A DNA stretch of 64,000 nt from CAIYRG01 sp965247505 (lineage in GTDB: Bacteria; Pseudomonadota; Alphaproteobacteria; Micropepsales; Micropepsaceae), in contig OZ252020.1 in NCBI GenBank assembly GCA_965247505.1, positions 2,790,001-2,854,000 of the forward strand, read 5' to 3'. The notes under the pieces are model-generated. The model did not search any database. It was not told where the DNA came from and worked only from the letters and a program-made list of their open reading frames with translations. Within the stretch, counting starts at the first letter, position 1. Each line of letters opens with the position of its first letter. A program made the translations under genes and the position numbers. Positions 42,756-52,867 of this stretch are shown here, piece after piece.

Positions 42756-45700
42756 CTATGCCATGTTCCTTGGCGTTTGGCGGTCGCGTATCTTTTGGAA
42801 TTCTTCGTCCAGAAGCGAATCGGGCAGACGCATGGCGCGGGCGCCATCGGTCCAAATAAGCGCACAGGCGATATGCCTATCAGGGTAAATCTTCGACAAC
42901 GCCGCGCGATAAAGAGCCATTTGCGTGCGATATATTGCCGGCGCTTTTTCGACGCTTTGAGGTGGAGTCCTGTTGGTTTTGAAATCGGCGATCATGATTT
43001 CGTTGTCGCTCAACGCCAATCGATCGATCTGGCCATTGACGCGAACGCCGCTGCCCAGTTCGGGGAGCTCGGCGGTAATCGTAATTTCGCCTCGGCTATT
43101 GTCGTCAAAGAGAGAAGCAAATTCTGGATCGTCGAGTACTGCAATAACTTCGTCCATTAGTTTTTCTGCTTCGGGCTCCGCCACACCACGCGACGAAAGA
43201 AAATTTTTCCCGGCGCGCGCGCGCTCATTGACCGGCACATTTGGCAGCATGGCGAGCAATGCATGAATCAAAAGTCCACGGCGAAATCTGTGGCCCGAAA
43301 TGTCGGCTAAAGGCGAAAACGGGGCAGGTTCGTCCTCGCCCCGCGCGTCCCCCAGTGCATCGGATGGCCTGAAGATTTGTCGCTCGATTGTGCTCTCGCT
43401 CGGCGGCGCAGACAAAAATGTTGGAAGTGGCGTGGCGTCAATTTTCGGGAGCTGTTCCTTCTTCTTGGAGGTTTTGGTGGATATTTCGGCTCCCAGCACA
43501 AAGACGCTCTCGCCATCAGAACCGGATTCTTGTTTTCCAATGCGCTCGGCCGCCGCTTGAAGATAGGGATACCAAGCGTTTTCGTGGACGCCGCGTTTGG
43601 TTTCATATCCGCAAAGAATGAGCCAGTCCCGCGCGCGCGTCAGCGCAACATAGAGGAGGCGGTGATATTCGCGGATTTCGCGATGCTGTGCCTCAGCCTT
43701 GGCCCGCGCGACTGGAGGTGTCTCAAAGGCTTTGGGGACGCCGAAATACAGACAATCATCCGTATAAAGAATTCCTGCGTGGCGTTCATGGTCGGGGATT
43801 TGCGCTGTGTCGGGCACAATGACGATATTCGCCTCCAAGCCTTTTGCGCCATGGATCGTCATGACGCGCACTGATCCACCGCCTTGTTCCATGTCGCGTT
43901 TGACCTCCGCAGCGCCTCGCGAGAACCAATCGAGAAAGCCTTCGAGAGACGGCGGATGGGAATCTTCATAATGTTGCGCGAGTGAAAGAAATTCTCCGAT
44001 TGCATCGTCGGCCTCGGCACCGAAACGCGACAGGATGCGCTTACGCCCGCCATGTGCCAGCGTGTTCGCAAAGAATTCGAATGGCGGGAGATAGTCGGCC
44101 TGCGACAACGCGTTTGCCAAAAAATCATGCGCTTTTGCAAGGGTGTCGTTTTCCTGCACGCGCGCAGATAGCTCATCCCATAGGCGTCCACGACGCGGTT
44201 GAGCAAGAGCGTAGAGCTCGTCTTCTCCAAGCCCAATGAGGGGCGATTTTAAGAGCGCCGCCAAGTTCAACTCGTCTTCCGGCAGCAGCGCAAAACGGCC
44301 CAGCGCAACAAGGTCGGCAATCGCAATTTGATCGAGAAGGACCATACGGTCCGCGCCGGCAACGGGAATGTTGCGTTCCATGAGTTGCCGGATCATTTCT
44401 TGAGCGAACGCATTTCGCCGCCTAACAAGAATCATGATGTCGCCCGGTATTATGGCTCTCGCATTTTTCACGCCCGGCAGATTTGTGCCCTTTTGAATCC
44501 AATTTGTGATGCGACCTGCAATGCGCGCGGCAAGGGCGATATCGGCGCCTTGAGAGGAGGGCGCGTCCACCGGCAAATTCCATGGATCCCGCTCAATTGT
44601 TGGCGGCGGCTTAATGGTAGGCCAAATTTCCACTCGTCCGATATCGCTGCGGTACGGCTCGTGAAGCGGCGTCTCGCCCGTCGAACTCAAGCCATCGCGG
44701 ACGGTCTCATCGGAGAAGACTTCGTCGACAAATGCCAGAATCGCCTTGGAGCTTCGGCGTGAAACAGGCAAGCGGACATCGGAAAAATTGAGTTCGGCAT
44801 TTTCAGCGCAGGCGCGGAAATAGCTCAGATTGCGCCCGAATTCTTCAGGTGCGGCGCCCTGAAAGCTAAAGATCGATTGCTTCTCGTCGCCCACTGCAAA
44901 GAGCGTAGGGGTGTGTCGTCCTTCGCGCGAACCATGGCCGGAGTAAAACTCTTCGGAAAGTTTGGCGATTATTTTCCATTGCTCGGGGCTGGTATCCTGC
45001 GCTTCGTCAACAAGAATGTGGTTGATGCCTCCGTCCAGCTTGTAGAGCACCCAAGACGCCGCCCCTTCGCGTTCGAGCAATAGGCGTGTGGAACGGATCA
45101 GATCGTCATAGTCGAGCGTGGCCCTTGCGGTTTTTCTCAAGGCATATTCGTCAAGAACGCTCTTCGCGACCGTCACAATGGCTTCGGTGAGCGTTGCCGT
45201 AGCAGCAGCCTTGGCTTTTTCATCGGCGGCAACTACGCGATCGCGCAAATTTACAATGAGATCGAAAAGTTCGGGTTGGGCGTCCGCAATTTTCTTCGTC
45301 GCAAGTGATTTTCGCGGTTGCCCGTCTGTGGTTAGAAAGATTTTCCGCAATGGCTCGAAATTTTCCGCGGAGATGTTGGCCAAGAAGGCGCTCAAATGCC
45401 CGCCTAAACGGCGATCAGTTGACGAGCCGGTAAGCAACCATTGCGCAATACTCTCCAAACGATCGCGCTCGGCCCTAAGCTGGGAACAAAAACTCTCGAG
45501 GACATTGTTCTCATCGTCATCCGGGCCGACATTTAGTTTTTTTCGTAGTGTCGCGAAGAGGCGGCCCTCTTCGTTCCCATGGGCGGCTAGAACCTCCCGC
45601 AGGCGCCCGGCATTGCCGATTGCACCATCGACGATTTCAGCAAATCGTCCGTCAGCGGCGCGCGTGGCAAGAACCGCGACAGCATGTGCCAATTTTTTAT

Positions 45701-46199
45701 CTTGCTGCGCGGCGCGTTGTAATACGGCATCGCGGCTCATCCGCATCAAATCGGAAGCGCTACGCTCGTCGAGTACACTAAAGCGTGCCGGGACGCGCGC
45801 TTCGATGGGAAAGCGTGCGAGCACGTGCTGACAGAAGGAATGAATGGTTTGAATCTTGAGACCGCCGGGCGTTTCCAGGGCCTGCGCGAATAACCGCCGC
45901 GCGCGGCGCATGGTGCCGGAGTCCGTCCCTTGAGCTCCAATCTCTCTGAGGCGCGCGCTAAGCTCCGCATCGTCAAGCAAAGACCATGTCCCAAGGCGAT
46001 CAAAAAGCCGCGTCGACATCTCTGCTGCCGCCGCCTTTGTGTAGGTAAGGCAGAGGATTTGCGCCGGCTCAGCTCCGGCCAGCAATAAACTTGTCACGCG
46101 GTCAGCAAGAAGATGCGTCTTTCCGGAGCCGGCGTTTGCCGATACCCAGACCGAATTTCTGGGGTTTATAGCGTCGGTCGTGTCTGGGCGAAGGTTCAT
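42756..46199 (-). CDS. addA: Double-strand break repair helicase-nuclease AddA
   Basis: AddAB processes DNA double-strand breaks for RecA. The 1147-residue subunit is a UvrD-like helicase with Walker A VSANAGSGKTHLLADRV, motif Ia to II region ILVDEAQDTSPEQW, motif III FAVGDEKQSIFSFQGA, motif V region VMTIHGAKGLEANIVI and motif VI YVALTRARDWLIL. A C-terminal PD-(D/E)XK nuclease domain is visible at about 1060-1147 (EIMIADFKTNR, catalytic Asp/Lys). Start ATG 46199 overlaps the addB stop, so the two are coupled. Confidence 0.96.
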   Translation of the reverse strand: MNLRPDTTDAINPRNSVWVSANAGSGKTHLLADRVTSLLLAGAEPAQILCLTYTKAAAAEMSTRLFDRLGTWSLLDDAELSARLREIGAQGTDSGTMRRARRLFAQALETPGGLKIQTIHSFCQHVLARFPIEARVPARFSVLDERSASDLMRMSRDAVLQRAAQQDKKLAHAVAVLATRAADGRFAEIVDGAIGNAGRLREVLAAHGNEEGRLFATLRKKLNVGPDDDENNVLESFCSQLRAERDRLESIAQWLLTGSSTDRRLGGHLSAFLANISAENFEPLRKIFLTTDGQPRKSLATKKIADAQPELFDLIVNLRDRVVAADEKAKAAATATLTEAIVTVAKSVLDEYALRKTARATLDYDDLIRSTRLLLEREGAASWVLYKLDGGINHILVDEAQDTSPEQWKIIAKLSEEFYSGHGSREGRHTPTLFAVGDEKQSIFSFQGAAPEEFGRNLSYFRACAENAELNFSDVRLPVSRRSSKAILAFVDEVFSDETVRDGLSSTGETPLHEPYRSDIGRVEIWPTIKPPPTIERDPWNLPVDAPSSQGADIALAARIAGRITNWIQKGTNLPGVKNARAIIPGDIMILVRRRNAFAQEMIRQLMERNIPVAGADRMVLLDQIAIADLVALGRFALLPEDELNLAALLKSPLIGLGEDELYALAQPRRGRLWDELSARVQENDTLAKAHDFLANALSQADYLPPFEFFANTLAHGGRKRILSRFGAEADDAIGEFLSLAQHYEDSHPPSLEGFLDWFSRGAAEVKRDMEQGGGSVRVMTIHGAKGLEANIVIVPDTAQIPDHERHAGILYTDDCLYFGVPKAFETPPVARAKAEAQHREIREYHRLLYVALTRARDWLILCGYETKRGVHENAWYPYLQAAAERIGKQESGSDGESVFVLGAEISTKTSKKKEQLPKIDATPLPTFLSAPPSESTIERQIFRPSDALGDARGEDEPAPFSPLADISGHRFRRGLLIHALLAMLPNVPVNERARAGKNFLSSRGVAEPEAEKLMDEVIAVLDDPEFASLFDDNSRGEITITAELPELGSGVRVNGQIDRLALSDNEIMIADFKTNRTPPQSVEKAPAIYRTQMALYRAALSKIYPDRHIACALIWTDGARAMRLPDSLLDEEFQKIRDRQTPRNMA

Positions 46200-49168
46200 T
46201 CCGCGCCCTCACCGATCAGCGTCCACTCGCGGACCCGCGCGAGGTGATCGTAATCGCTCACATCGCTTAGGCGCTCCATCATCTCACGCGAGCGATAGGG
46301 TTGGGCCTCATCGTCATAGGTTGAGATGCGCTGTTGTAAGCGAAGATAGGCTTCTTCCGATTTTGTGGTTGCGTCCTTGGCGTAGACCAGTTCTCGGCCG
46401 GGTGGCTGGGCGCCGGTCAGTTGAACATGGACAAATTCCGCTATGTGGTTGCTGCGAATATCAGGGAAAGCCCCATGCATCAGCATCGCGCCTTCTAAAG
46501 GCAGTTGTGGACTTAAGAGTGTCTCGACCTGTTTCAGGGACGGCGTGCGCCCGGTTTTGTAATCGATGATTGCTGCAGCGTCATCGGCGAAGAATTCGAT
46601 CCGATCCACGCGGCCCGAAAGAGTGAACGGACCGCCTTGCGTCGGCACGCTCAGTGTTCCCTTAATCTCGGACAATGCGCGCTCGGCGTTTCGCCGGCGC
46701 TCGGTCTCATAATTGATGAACCAATGAGCGGCGCGATCAAAGCGCGGCTGCCAAAGCGCCTTCGCCGCGGCCGAGGCGCCTGCCTCGGCAAAGGCTTCGT
46801 CGCCAAAGCGCATAAACTGTTCCAAGGCGTCGCCCGGGAAGCGGGCCGGAAAGGCGTTGAGAAAGCGCTCCAAGGCGGCATGGATCGCTATTCCGCGCTC
46901 GCGCGGGCCCGGTTCAACATCGATCGGATCGAGTGGCCTTAGGCGCAATATGTGGCGCGCATAGATAGCATAAGGATCACGCAGCCAGGTCTCCACTTGG
47001 GTCACGCTGAGTTTGCGCGGGCGCACAGAAACGGGTGGCCGCGGTTCGGGGCGCGCGGCGCGCTTTTCGCGTTTGGCCTCGTCAATACGCTGCGCCCATT
47101 GCACCAGATCGTTTCGCACTTGGAGCTTTTCGTCAATGCCGAGCCCCTTCGCCAGCTGTTTCACGCGAAGGAGCCAACGTGACGGCGTTGTCGGCGTTCC
47201 GTCGGTTTTAAGCGAACGTGTCAGAAGCACATCGGCGCTGGCGGCAAGCGTTGCAAAGTCATGCGCGGCAAGTCCTGTCTTACGTTCCGGTGCTTCTAAG
47301 CCGAGTTGCTTGCGCATGGGCCGCGAGAGCCAGGGATCGGTTGTCGTTTCCGCCGGCCAAACGCCTTCATTGAGGCCGCCGAGAATGACCAGGTCAAAAT
47401 GCTGAAGTCGTGCTTCAAGAGGGCCCAGCAGAGCCAAGCGCGGGTGCCGGCCATAGCTTGGCCGCACGACGCGCGCTTCAGCAAGGTCGCGAAAGAGATC
47501 CGCATATTGATCGCCCGAGGTCAGAATGCAGTCGCCGCCATGCTCAAGCAGCTCTGTTACAAGGGCGCCGGCGATCTCTCCTGCGCCGCCGCGCCAGAGA
47601 ATCTCCTCGCCGCCCTGTTCGGAATTTCCGGCGAGCAATTCCGCGGCACGTGCATGTGCGGCGACGATTTCACGAAGGGCGACATTTTTTGTCTCGCTTA
47701 GTTCAAATAAAGGCAGCAGGATTTTCTTGAGCTCCGTGAACCATCCTTGCAATTCGTCGGACGCATCTTTCCTTGCAAGCGCCTGCGTTATTCCCTCAAG
47801 CGCTGGTTCCGGTCTCAGCCCGCGCAGTGCAAGAAGTTCCATCTCACGCGCCCGGCGGCGGAATATTGCCCGCTCCATTCCGCCTGCCGCCAATGGGTGC
47901 TTTAGCAGCGCGAGCAACGGCACAGGCGCGAGACCGCCGGCGCAAGCGCGCGCAAGCAGCGCCATAAACGCACCGGGCGGCGTGCGGGCGAGCGGCGTTC
48001 CCGCTGAATCGTCTATCGCAATGTCCCAGCGCGATAGTTCCGCCGTCACACGCCGCGCCAAGCCCCTGTCGGGCGTCACCAGTGCTGCGGTTCGATCCGG
48101 CGATTCCAATATTTCACGCAAGGCAATTGCGATTATGATTGCCTCTTCTTGCGGGTTCGCTGCTTCAATGAAGCCGACGCCGTCCAGCGCTGTATCGAAT
48201 GCAGCTGTGTCTTTTTCAATGAGATCGCGCCAGGCATCCGTGGTGGGCGGAGGGCGGAGCGCCTCGCTGAGAAAACGCAAACGCGGCACCTGCGGCGCGA
48301 GTGCACCTGGGTCCTCCCAGGGTAGGACATCGCCGCGACTCAGCCCGATATGAACGAGCAATTCACGCAAGCCAAATTGCGGGTGTCCGGGCTCGAGTTC
48401 CTTCCAGCTTTCCTCGTCGAGATTGCTGTCGAGCGCTGGGAGCACCACGGCTCCCAAGGAAAGATTTGCCACGATTTTCAGTAGTTTCCTGGTCGCTGGG
48501 ATGGAGCCCGTCGATCCTGCAGCGATGACCCAACTGCGTGGCGGATGCTTTTCAAGGCTTTGCGCTTGGCGCTCGATCAGCGCGTCACGGCGCGCAGCAG
48601 GCTCAAAGAGACCATTTTCCTTTAGGAAGTCGGGCCAGTGCTTTGCGATGATCTGAAGGAATTCGGTCACCTCCTGCCAATGTTCAGCAAGAGATTCCGG
48701 CGCGAGGTTTTTAAGTTCCGCTAAGTCGGCGTTTTGTTCAGCCACTTCGTCAAGAAAGCCTCCCAACTCGCCCGCATGCGCGAGTGCCTGGGCGAAGGGG
48801 AGCGCCGCACCGCGCCGCTCATGCCATCGATGCACTAATTTTGCCAATTCCAGCCGTCGCTTTAATGGCGCAATGGCAGGGGGGAGCGCTATATCATCTG
48901 TGTAAAGATCAAATGCAATATCCTCATCATCGAGATCGCCCAGCGCATGAATACGTGGACCAAGCGATGCGCCTTTGAGGGCACGTGCAAATTCTTCCCT
49001 TAATGTTCGCACGGCGCGGCGCGTCGGAACAAAAATCATTACGTCGGAAAGCGCCAGCGGATCGCGCCCGACACGCGCAACGACGCCCTTTGCGAGCACG
49101 CGCGCAAAGGCGAGGCCGGCCTGTATGGTGAAGACGGAGGGCTCAGCGCGTGTCGTCACCGGCGCCAT
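46196..49168 (-). CDS. addB: Double-strand break repair protein AddB
   Basis: The partner of AddA: an inactivated helicase with a second nuclease domain. About 990 residues. The N-terminus has IFVPTRRAVRTLREEF and the C-terminal PD-(D/E)XK domain shows AIHAALERFLNAFP...AIIDYKTGRTPSLKQVETLLSP. The frame continues back to 49297, but the family-like start MAPVTTRAEPSVFTI is the ATG at 49168, whose A is shared with the upstream murU-like stop (TAATG). The four-iron cysteine set of Firmicute AddB is not evident, as is usual in alphaproteobacteria. Confidence 0.94.
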   Translation of the reverse strand: MAPVTTRAEPSVFTIQAGLAFARVLAKGVVARVGRDPLALSDVMIFVPTRRAVRTLREEFARALKGASLGPRIHALGDLDDEDIAFDLYTDDIALPPAIAPLKRRLELAKLVHRWHERRGAALPFAQALAHAGELGGFLDEVAEQNADLAELKNLAPESLAEHWQEVTEFLQIIAKHWPDFLKENGLFEPAARRDALIERQAQSLEKHPPRSWVIAAGSTGSIPATRKLLKIVANLSLGAVVLPALDSNLDEESWKELEPGHPQFGLRELLVHIGLSRGDVLPWEDPGALAPQVPRLRFLSEALRPPPTTDAWRDLIEKDTAAFDTALDGVGFIEAANPQEEAIIIAIALREILESPDRTAALVTPDRGLARRVTAELSRWDIAIDDSAGTPLARTPPGAFMALLARACAGGLAPVPLLALLKHPLAAGGMERAIFRRRAREMELLALRGLRPEPALEGITQALARKDASDELQGWFTELKKILLPLFELSETKNVALREIVAAHARAAELLAGNSEQGGEEILWRGGAGEIAGALVTELLEHGGDCILTSGDQYADLFRDLAEARVVRPSYGRHPRLALLGPLEARLQHFDLVILGGLNEGVWPAETTTDPWLSRPMRKQLGLEAPERKTGLAAHDFATLAASADVLLTRSLKTDGTPTTPSRWLLRVKQLAKGLGIDEKLQVRNDLVQWAQRIDEAKREKRAARPEPRPPVSVRPRKLSVTQVETWLRDPYAIYARHILRLRPLDPIDVEPGPRERGIAIHAALERFLNAFPARFPGDALEQFMRFGDEAFAEAGASAAAKALWQPRFDRAAHWFINYETERRRNAERALSEIKGTLSVPTQGGPFTLSGRVDRIEFFADDAAAIIDYKTGRTPSLKQVETLLSPQLPLEGAMLMHGAFPDIRSNHIAEFVHVQLTGAQPPGRELVYAKDATTKSEEAYLRLQQRISTYDDEAQPYRSREMMERLSDVSDYDHLARVREWTLIGEGAE

Positions 49169-49893
49169 TAAGGCTGGTGCTGTAAATCTGTCAGGAATAA
49201 TTCGGCTTCGGATTTGGCCTCCGGCGTTCCGACATGTATCCACACGCCATCGAGCCGAATGCCGAACAGCCGTTCGTTTTCTATCGCCTTGCCCCAAAGA
49301 GGATTGATCGAGAAACGTCCGCTCGGGGCACCGTCAAACAGGCGCGGATGCACGATCTGCAGCCCAGTCCAGACAAAGGGTGCTAATTTCATCTCTACCC
49401 GGCGTCTCAATCGGCCGCCGGCATCCATTTCGAAATCGCCCAGCCCGTCATAGCCGATACTTGTCGCGCAGGGTGCAAGCAGCATAAGCGCGTCCATCTT
49501 TTCAGGGTCCCAGCGCTCTTCCATGCGCGCCAAAGCGCGTCCCAAACCCTCTACCCAAAGCGAATCGGAATTTTGCGTAAAAAACGGGGCACCCCGAAAC
49601 AAAGGCAAAGCATTAGCGATTGCCCCACCGGTATCCAGAATGTTGTCGGTTTCATCGCAAATTTGAATAGAAACGTCTTTGCGCGCCGCGAGGTGCGCTT
49701 TCATCATCTCCGCTTTGTAATGAACATTCACGACAACAAAATTTACGCCGCCGCGTACCAGCCTATCGATGACGTGATCGATAAGCGTTCGTCCATGGAG
49801 CTCGACAAGCGGCTTAGGCTTGTCTTTCGTCAAAGGGCCCATTCTGGTGCCGAGCCCCGCAGCCAGTATCATTGCCTGTTCGATAGAACTCAT
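49168..49893 (-). CDS. murU: Nucleotidyltransferase, MurNAc-1-phosphate uridylyltransferase-like
   Basis: A 241-residue sugar-phosphate nucleotidyltransferase. The glycine-rich start MILAAGLGTRMGPLTKDKPKPL binds the NTP, and further family motifs are LIDHVIDRLVRGGV and FFTQNSDSLWVEG. Next to an AmgK-type kinase this matches MurU of the peptidoglycan recycling pathway known from Pseudomonas putida and Caulobacter, which makes UDP-MurNAc directly from MurNAc-1-phosphate. Function is inferred from context as other NTP-transferases have similar motifs. It overlaps amgK by 4 bases (ATGA) and addB by 1. Confidence 0.88.
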   Translation of the reverse strand: MSSIEQAMILAAGLGTRMGPLTKDKPKPLVELHGRTLIDHVIDRLVRGGVNFVVVNVHYKAEMMKAHLAARKDVSIQICDETDNILDTGGAIANALPLFRGAPFFTQNSDSLWVEGLGRALARMEERWDPEKMDALMLLAPCATSIGYDGLGDFEMDAGGRLRRRVEMKLAPFVWTGLQIVHPRLFDGAPSGRFSINPLWGKAIENERLFGIRLDGVWIHVGTPEAKSEAELFLTDLQHQP

Positions 49894-51008
49894 TCGCGTT
49901 CTCCCTGGTCACGCCATACGCCGATTCGTGCTTCGGGGGGCACCATGCGCGCATACCATGCCCTTAAATTTTTCAATGCCGGATCTTCAAGATCCTGCTC
50001 CATATAGCGCCAGACGCGTTGTAAGTGACTGAGATAACTTGGTTTTCCATCCCTTTTAGCCAAACGCGCAAAAATGCCGACGATCTTTGCGTTACGCTGA
50101 GCAGCAAGTATCGCCGCCGCGGAAACGAACTCTTCTAGGTTGGCGCGAAGGCCTCGGCGCGCCAAATAATGTGCGGTCATGGCGTCGGCCAGTTCGGGCG
50201 AAACATCGCGCCGCGCATCTTCCAGCAGAGATATCAAATCATAGGCCGCATGCCCGGCCACCGCGTCCTGAAAATCGACCATTCCAACGCGGGCGATCCC
50301 ATCCCGTTCCGGCATCCATACGAGATTTTGCGCATGATAGTCACGGTGAACAAACACGCGTGGGGCGCACAGCACATCACTGAGCGCCTCTTGCCACAAA
50401 GTGCGGTGTTCGTTCTGCTCGTCCAAATCCGTGGGCCGGCCGAGCGCTAAGGGAAGAAACCATTCCGTCAGAAGATCGATTTCAGCGAGCAGCGCGGTTT
50501 CGTCATAGTCGAAGAATTGAATTTGGCCGAGTGTTTTCGGGGCAGGCTGCCTATGAAGGGCGACCAGTGCGTCGATCGCGGTTGCGTATAACTCTGTCTC
50601 ATCTGCGCCCGAGGCGATGGCGTTGGTGTAAAGATTATCCCCGAAATCCTCCAGCAGTAGGAAGCCGTTTTGCGTGTCGGCGGCAATAATTTCTGGTGCG
50701 GCCAGCCCAGCCGCCCGTAAGTGCGCTGCGACAGCGACAAAGCGCGTGCAATCTGCCCCGGCCAACCTTGCAACCGCATTATACCCAAGCTTGTGTCGTT
50801 CTTGTGGTGTCGCGTCGGCACGCGCTGTTGGCGTTTCGACCTGCTGCGGTTGATCCATCAGCATCGCACTGTGATCGTCTTTGACGACACGAATATAGCG
50901 GCGCGTGGAAGCGTCACCTGCAAGCGGCTCTCGTATTGCATTTTGCCAACCGGACTGTGCCAGAAAGGCATGCATGGCTTCCTCGCGCGCGGTATCGGTT
51001 TGGCTCAT
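49890..51008 (-). CDS. amgK: Anomeric MurNAc/GlcNAc kinase-like phosphotransferase
   Basis: A 372-residue aminoglycoside phosphotransferase-fold kinase. The Brenner motif is VFVHRDYHAQNLVW (His-x-Asp...Asn), followed by the DFQDA metal site. The N-terminal lobe shows GDASTRRYIRV as the P-loop-like strand. AmgK phosphorylates the C1 of MurNAc released during cell-wall turnover, feeding MurU. A long open frame continues to 51086, but the ATG at 51008 overlaps the tsaE stop (ATGA) and gives the family length. In relatives the pathway lowers fosfomycin sensitivity. Confidence 0.88.
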   Translation of the reverse strand: MSQTDTAREEAMHAFLAQSGWQNAIREPLAGDASTRRYIRVVKDDHSAMLMDQPQQVETPTARADATPQERHKLGYNAVARLAGADCTRFVAVAAHLRAAGLAAPEIIAADTQNGFLLLEDFGDNLYTNAIASGADETELYATAIDALVALHRQPAPKTLGQIQFFDYDETALLAEIDLLTEWFLPLALGRPTDLDEQNEHRTLWQEALSDVLCAPRVFVHRDYHAQNLVWMPERDGIARVGMVDFQDAVAGHAAYDLISLLEDARRDVSPELADAMTAHYLARRGLRANLEEFVSAAAILAAQRNAKIVGIFARLAKRDGKPSYLSHLQRVWRYMEQDLEDPALKNLRAWYARMVPPEARIGVWRDQGERE

Positions 51009-51466
51009 CGATAGCTTTCCAAAAAATCGTTCCAGCGCTCGCCACCCGTGAGATGGGCTGTCCGCGTCTCTGTGCTCAAAGGGCAAAGCTCAACTTTAAG
51101 GCTTGAGTCGGGTAATTGGCCAAACGCGTTTTCCGGCCATTCCACAATAATCGCGCCCTCTTGCAATGCGTCTTCGAGTCCCAGCTCGATAAGCTCGCTT
51201 GCACGTTCGATGCGGTAGAGATCGAAATGGCGGACCGGCAAATTTTGGGTTTCGTAACTCTGTACCAGGGTAAAAGTCGGGCTCGGAACACGGCCGGCGA
51301 CACCTAGTGCCTTGAGTATGGCTCGCGCCAGGACGGTCTTTCCGGCCCCGAGGGGCCCTGAGAGCAAGACCGCATCGCCGGCGCCAAGGACAGCCGCAAT
51401 GCCGCTGCCCAGCGCCCTGGTTGCCGCCTCGTCTTCTAAGGTCACGCTTGCATCTCTTCCGTTCAC
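51005..51466 (-). CDS. tsaE: tRNA N6-threonylcarbamoyladenosine biosynthesis ATPase TsaE
   Basis: TsaE works with TsaB and TsaD in making t6A37 on tRNAs that read ANN codons. The 153-residue protein has the P-loop LLSGPLGAGKTVLARAIL, the strand SPTFTLVQSYE and the HFDLYRI segment with the conserved Asp, plus IIVEWPENAF. Length is normal. It is the first gene of the minus-strand run and overlaps amgK; the divergent ferredoxin reductase gene starts 147 bases away. Confidence 0.93.
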   Translation of the reverse strand: MNGRDASVTLEDEAATRALGSGIAAVLGAGDAVLLSGPLGAGKTVLARAILKALGVAGRVPSPTFTLVQSYETQNLPVRHFDLYRIERASELIELGLEDALQEGAIIVEWPENAFGQLPDSSLKVELCPLSTETRTAHLTGGERWNDFLESYR

Positions 51467-51613
51467 CCCAAAGACTTATCCTGCCAGCAGGGCTGCGCTC
51501 AATGTCGCGTTTTCGACAGATTGCGGAGGGTGGCCCGACATGGTACCCGCGCCTGGTTTGCGGAGCGCTGCTCAGCGCGCGAACCGGCTCTATGAGGATC
51601 TGCGGCGATTTCC

Positions 51614-52837
51614 ATGTCGGACGATATTATCATTGTCGGCGCTGGGCAGGCGGGGGTGCAGGCCGTTGCATCGCTAAGAGCAGAAGGGTTTTCCGGGCCC
51701 CTCACGCTTCTAGGGGACGAGCCATTTCCACCCTACCAGCGCCCTCCGCTCTCTAAGGCCTATTTGGCCGGCGATTTCGTGCGAGAGCGCTTGTTCCTAA
51801 AGCCGGAAAGCTTTTTTTCTGAAAATCGCTGCGATTTGCGCTTGGGCACAAAGCTCGCCCGGATCGAAAAGGAGGCCTGCCAAATTCATCTGGAAAATGG
51901 CGAAAAGCTTGCCTACGGCAAATTGCTGCTCGCGACCGGCGCGCGGGTACGGCGCATGACAGCCCCCGGAGCCGAGCTTTCCGGCATCCATTATCTGCGC
52001 GGCATTGAGGACGTTGACCTGATCAGGCCGCTTCTGATCCCGGGAAAAAATCTTGTTGTGGTCGGCGGCGGATATATCGGGCTTGAGGTGGCGGCAATCG
52101 CGGTTAAGCATGGCCTCAAGGTGAGCGTGTTGGAGGCTGCTAAGCGCGTCATGGAACGAGCGGTTTCGGTGCCACTTTCACAATTCTACCAAAAAGAGCA
52201 TGCGGAGCACGGTGTTGAGATCAGGCTTGGTCTTTCTGTGGAAGGATTTGAAGGCGCCGGTCGGGTCGAACGCGTCGTCAGCGCTCAAGAATCTTTTGAC
52301 GCGGATTTTGTTCTTGTCGGTATCGGCGTCGTTCCGAATTCGGAGATCGCTGAGCTGGCTGGCCTAAAGACGGATAACGGCATCGTTGTCGACGAGCACA
52401 CAAGAACATCTGATCCGAATATTTTTGCCGCCGGCGACTGCACAAATCATCCGACATATCTTTTTGGGCGTGAGGATGGTCGGGTTCGCTTGGAATCGGT
52501 GCAAAATGCGATCGATCAGGCCAAACACGCAGCGCTTGCAATGATGGATCGTGTTGAGCCTTATCGCTCTGTACCGTGGTTTTGGTCCGATCAATATGAT
52601 CTCAAACTCCAGATTGCCGGGCTCGCGAAATCAGATGATGAGCTGGCACTGCGCGGCGACCCGGCGGAACGAAAATTTGCGGTGTTTCACCTGACTGAGG
52701 GCGCGGTCTCTGCGGTGGAGGCGGTAAATGCCGCCCCGGAATACATTGTGGGGCGCAAGCTGATTGCCGAGGCCAAGAAAATCGAAGCCAGCGCGCTTGT
52801 TGACACAAACATCCCGATGAAATCTTTCCTCCAATAG
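51614..52837 (+). CDS. FAD-dependent ferredoxin reductase
   Basis: A 407-residue oxidoreductase like putidaredoxin, rhodocoxin and terpredoxin reductases. It has the FAD Rossmann motif IIVGAGQAGVQAVASLR, the second NAD(P)-binding GxGxxG in VVVGGGYIGLEVAAIA, the FAD motif IFAAGDCTNHPT and the C-terminal reductase domain (WFWSDQYDLKLQIAGLAK). The gene is followed after 30 bases by a 2Fe-2S ferredoxin, so the pair forms an electron-transfer chain from NAD(P)H to an unknown acceptor such as a P450 or oxygenase; none is in the window. Confidence 0.93.
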   Translation: MSDDIIIVGAGQAGVQAVASLRAEGFSGPLTLLGDEPFPPYQRPPLSKAYLAGDFVRERLFLKPESFFSENRCDLRLGTKLARIEKEACQIHLENGEKLAYGKLLLATGARVRRMTAPGAELSGIHYLRGIEDVDLIRPLLIPGKNLVVVGGGYIGLEVAAIAVKHGLKVSVLEAAKRVMERAVSVPLSQFYQKEHAEHGVEIRLGLSVEGFEGAGRVERVVSAQESFDADFVLVGIGVVPNSEIAELAGLKTDNGIVVDEHTRTSDPNIFAAGDCTNHPTYLFGREDGRVRLESVQNAIDQAKHAALAMMDRVEPYRSVPWFWSDQYDLKLQIAGLAKSDDELALRGDPAERKFAVFHLTEGAVSAVEAVNAAPEYIVGRKLIAEAKKIEASALVDTNIPMKSFLQ

Positions 52838-52867
52838 AATTTAGGCTCAACAGGAATTCGAACCATT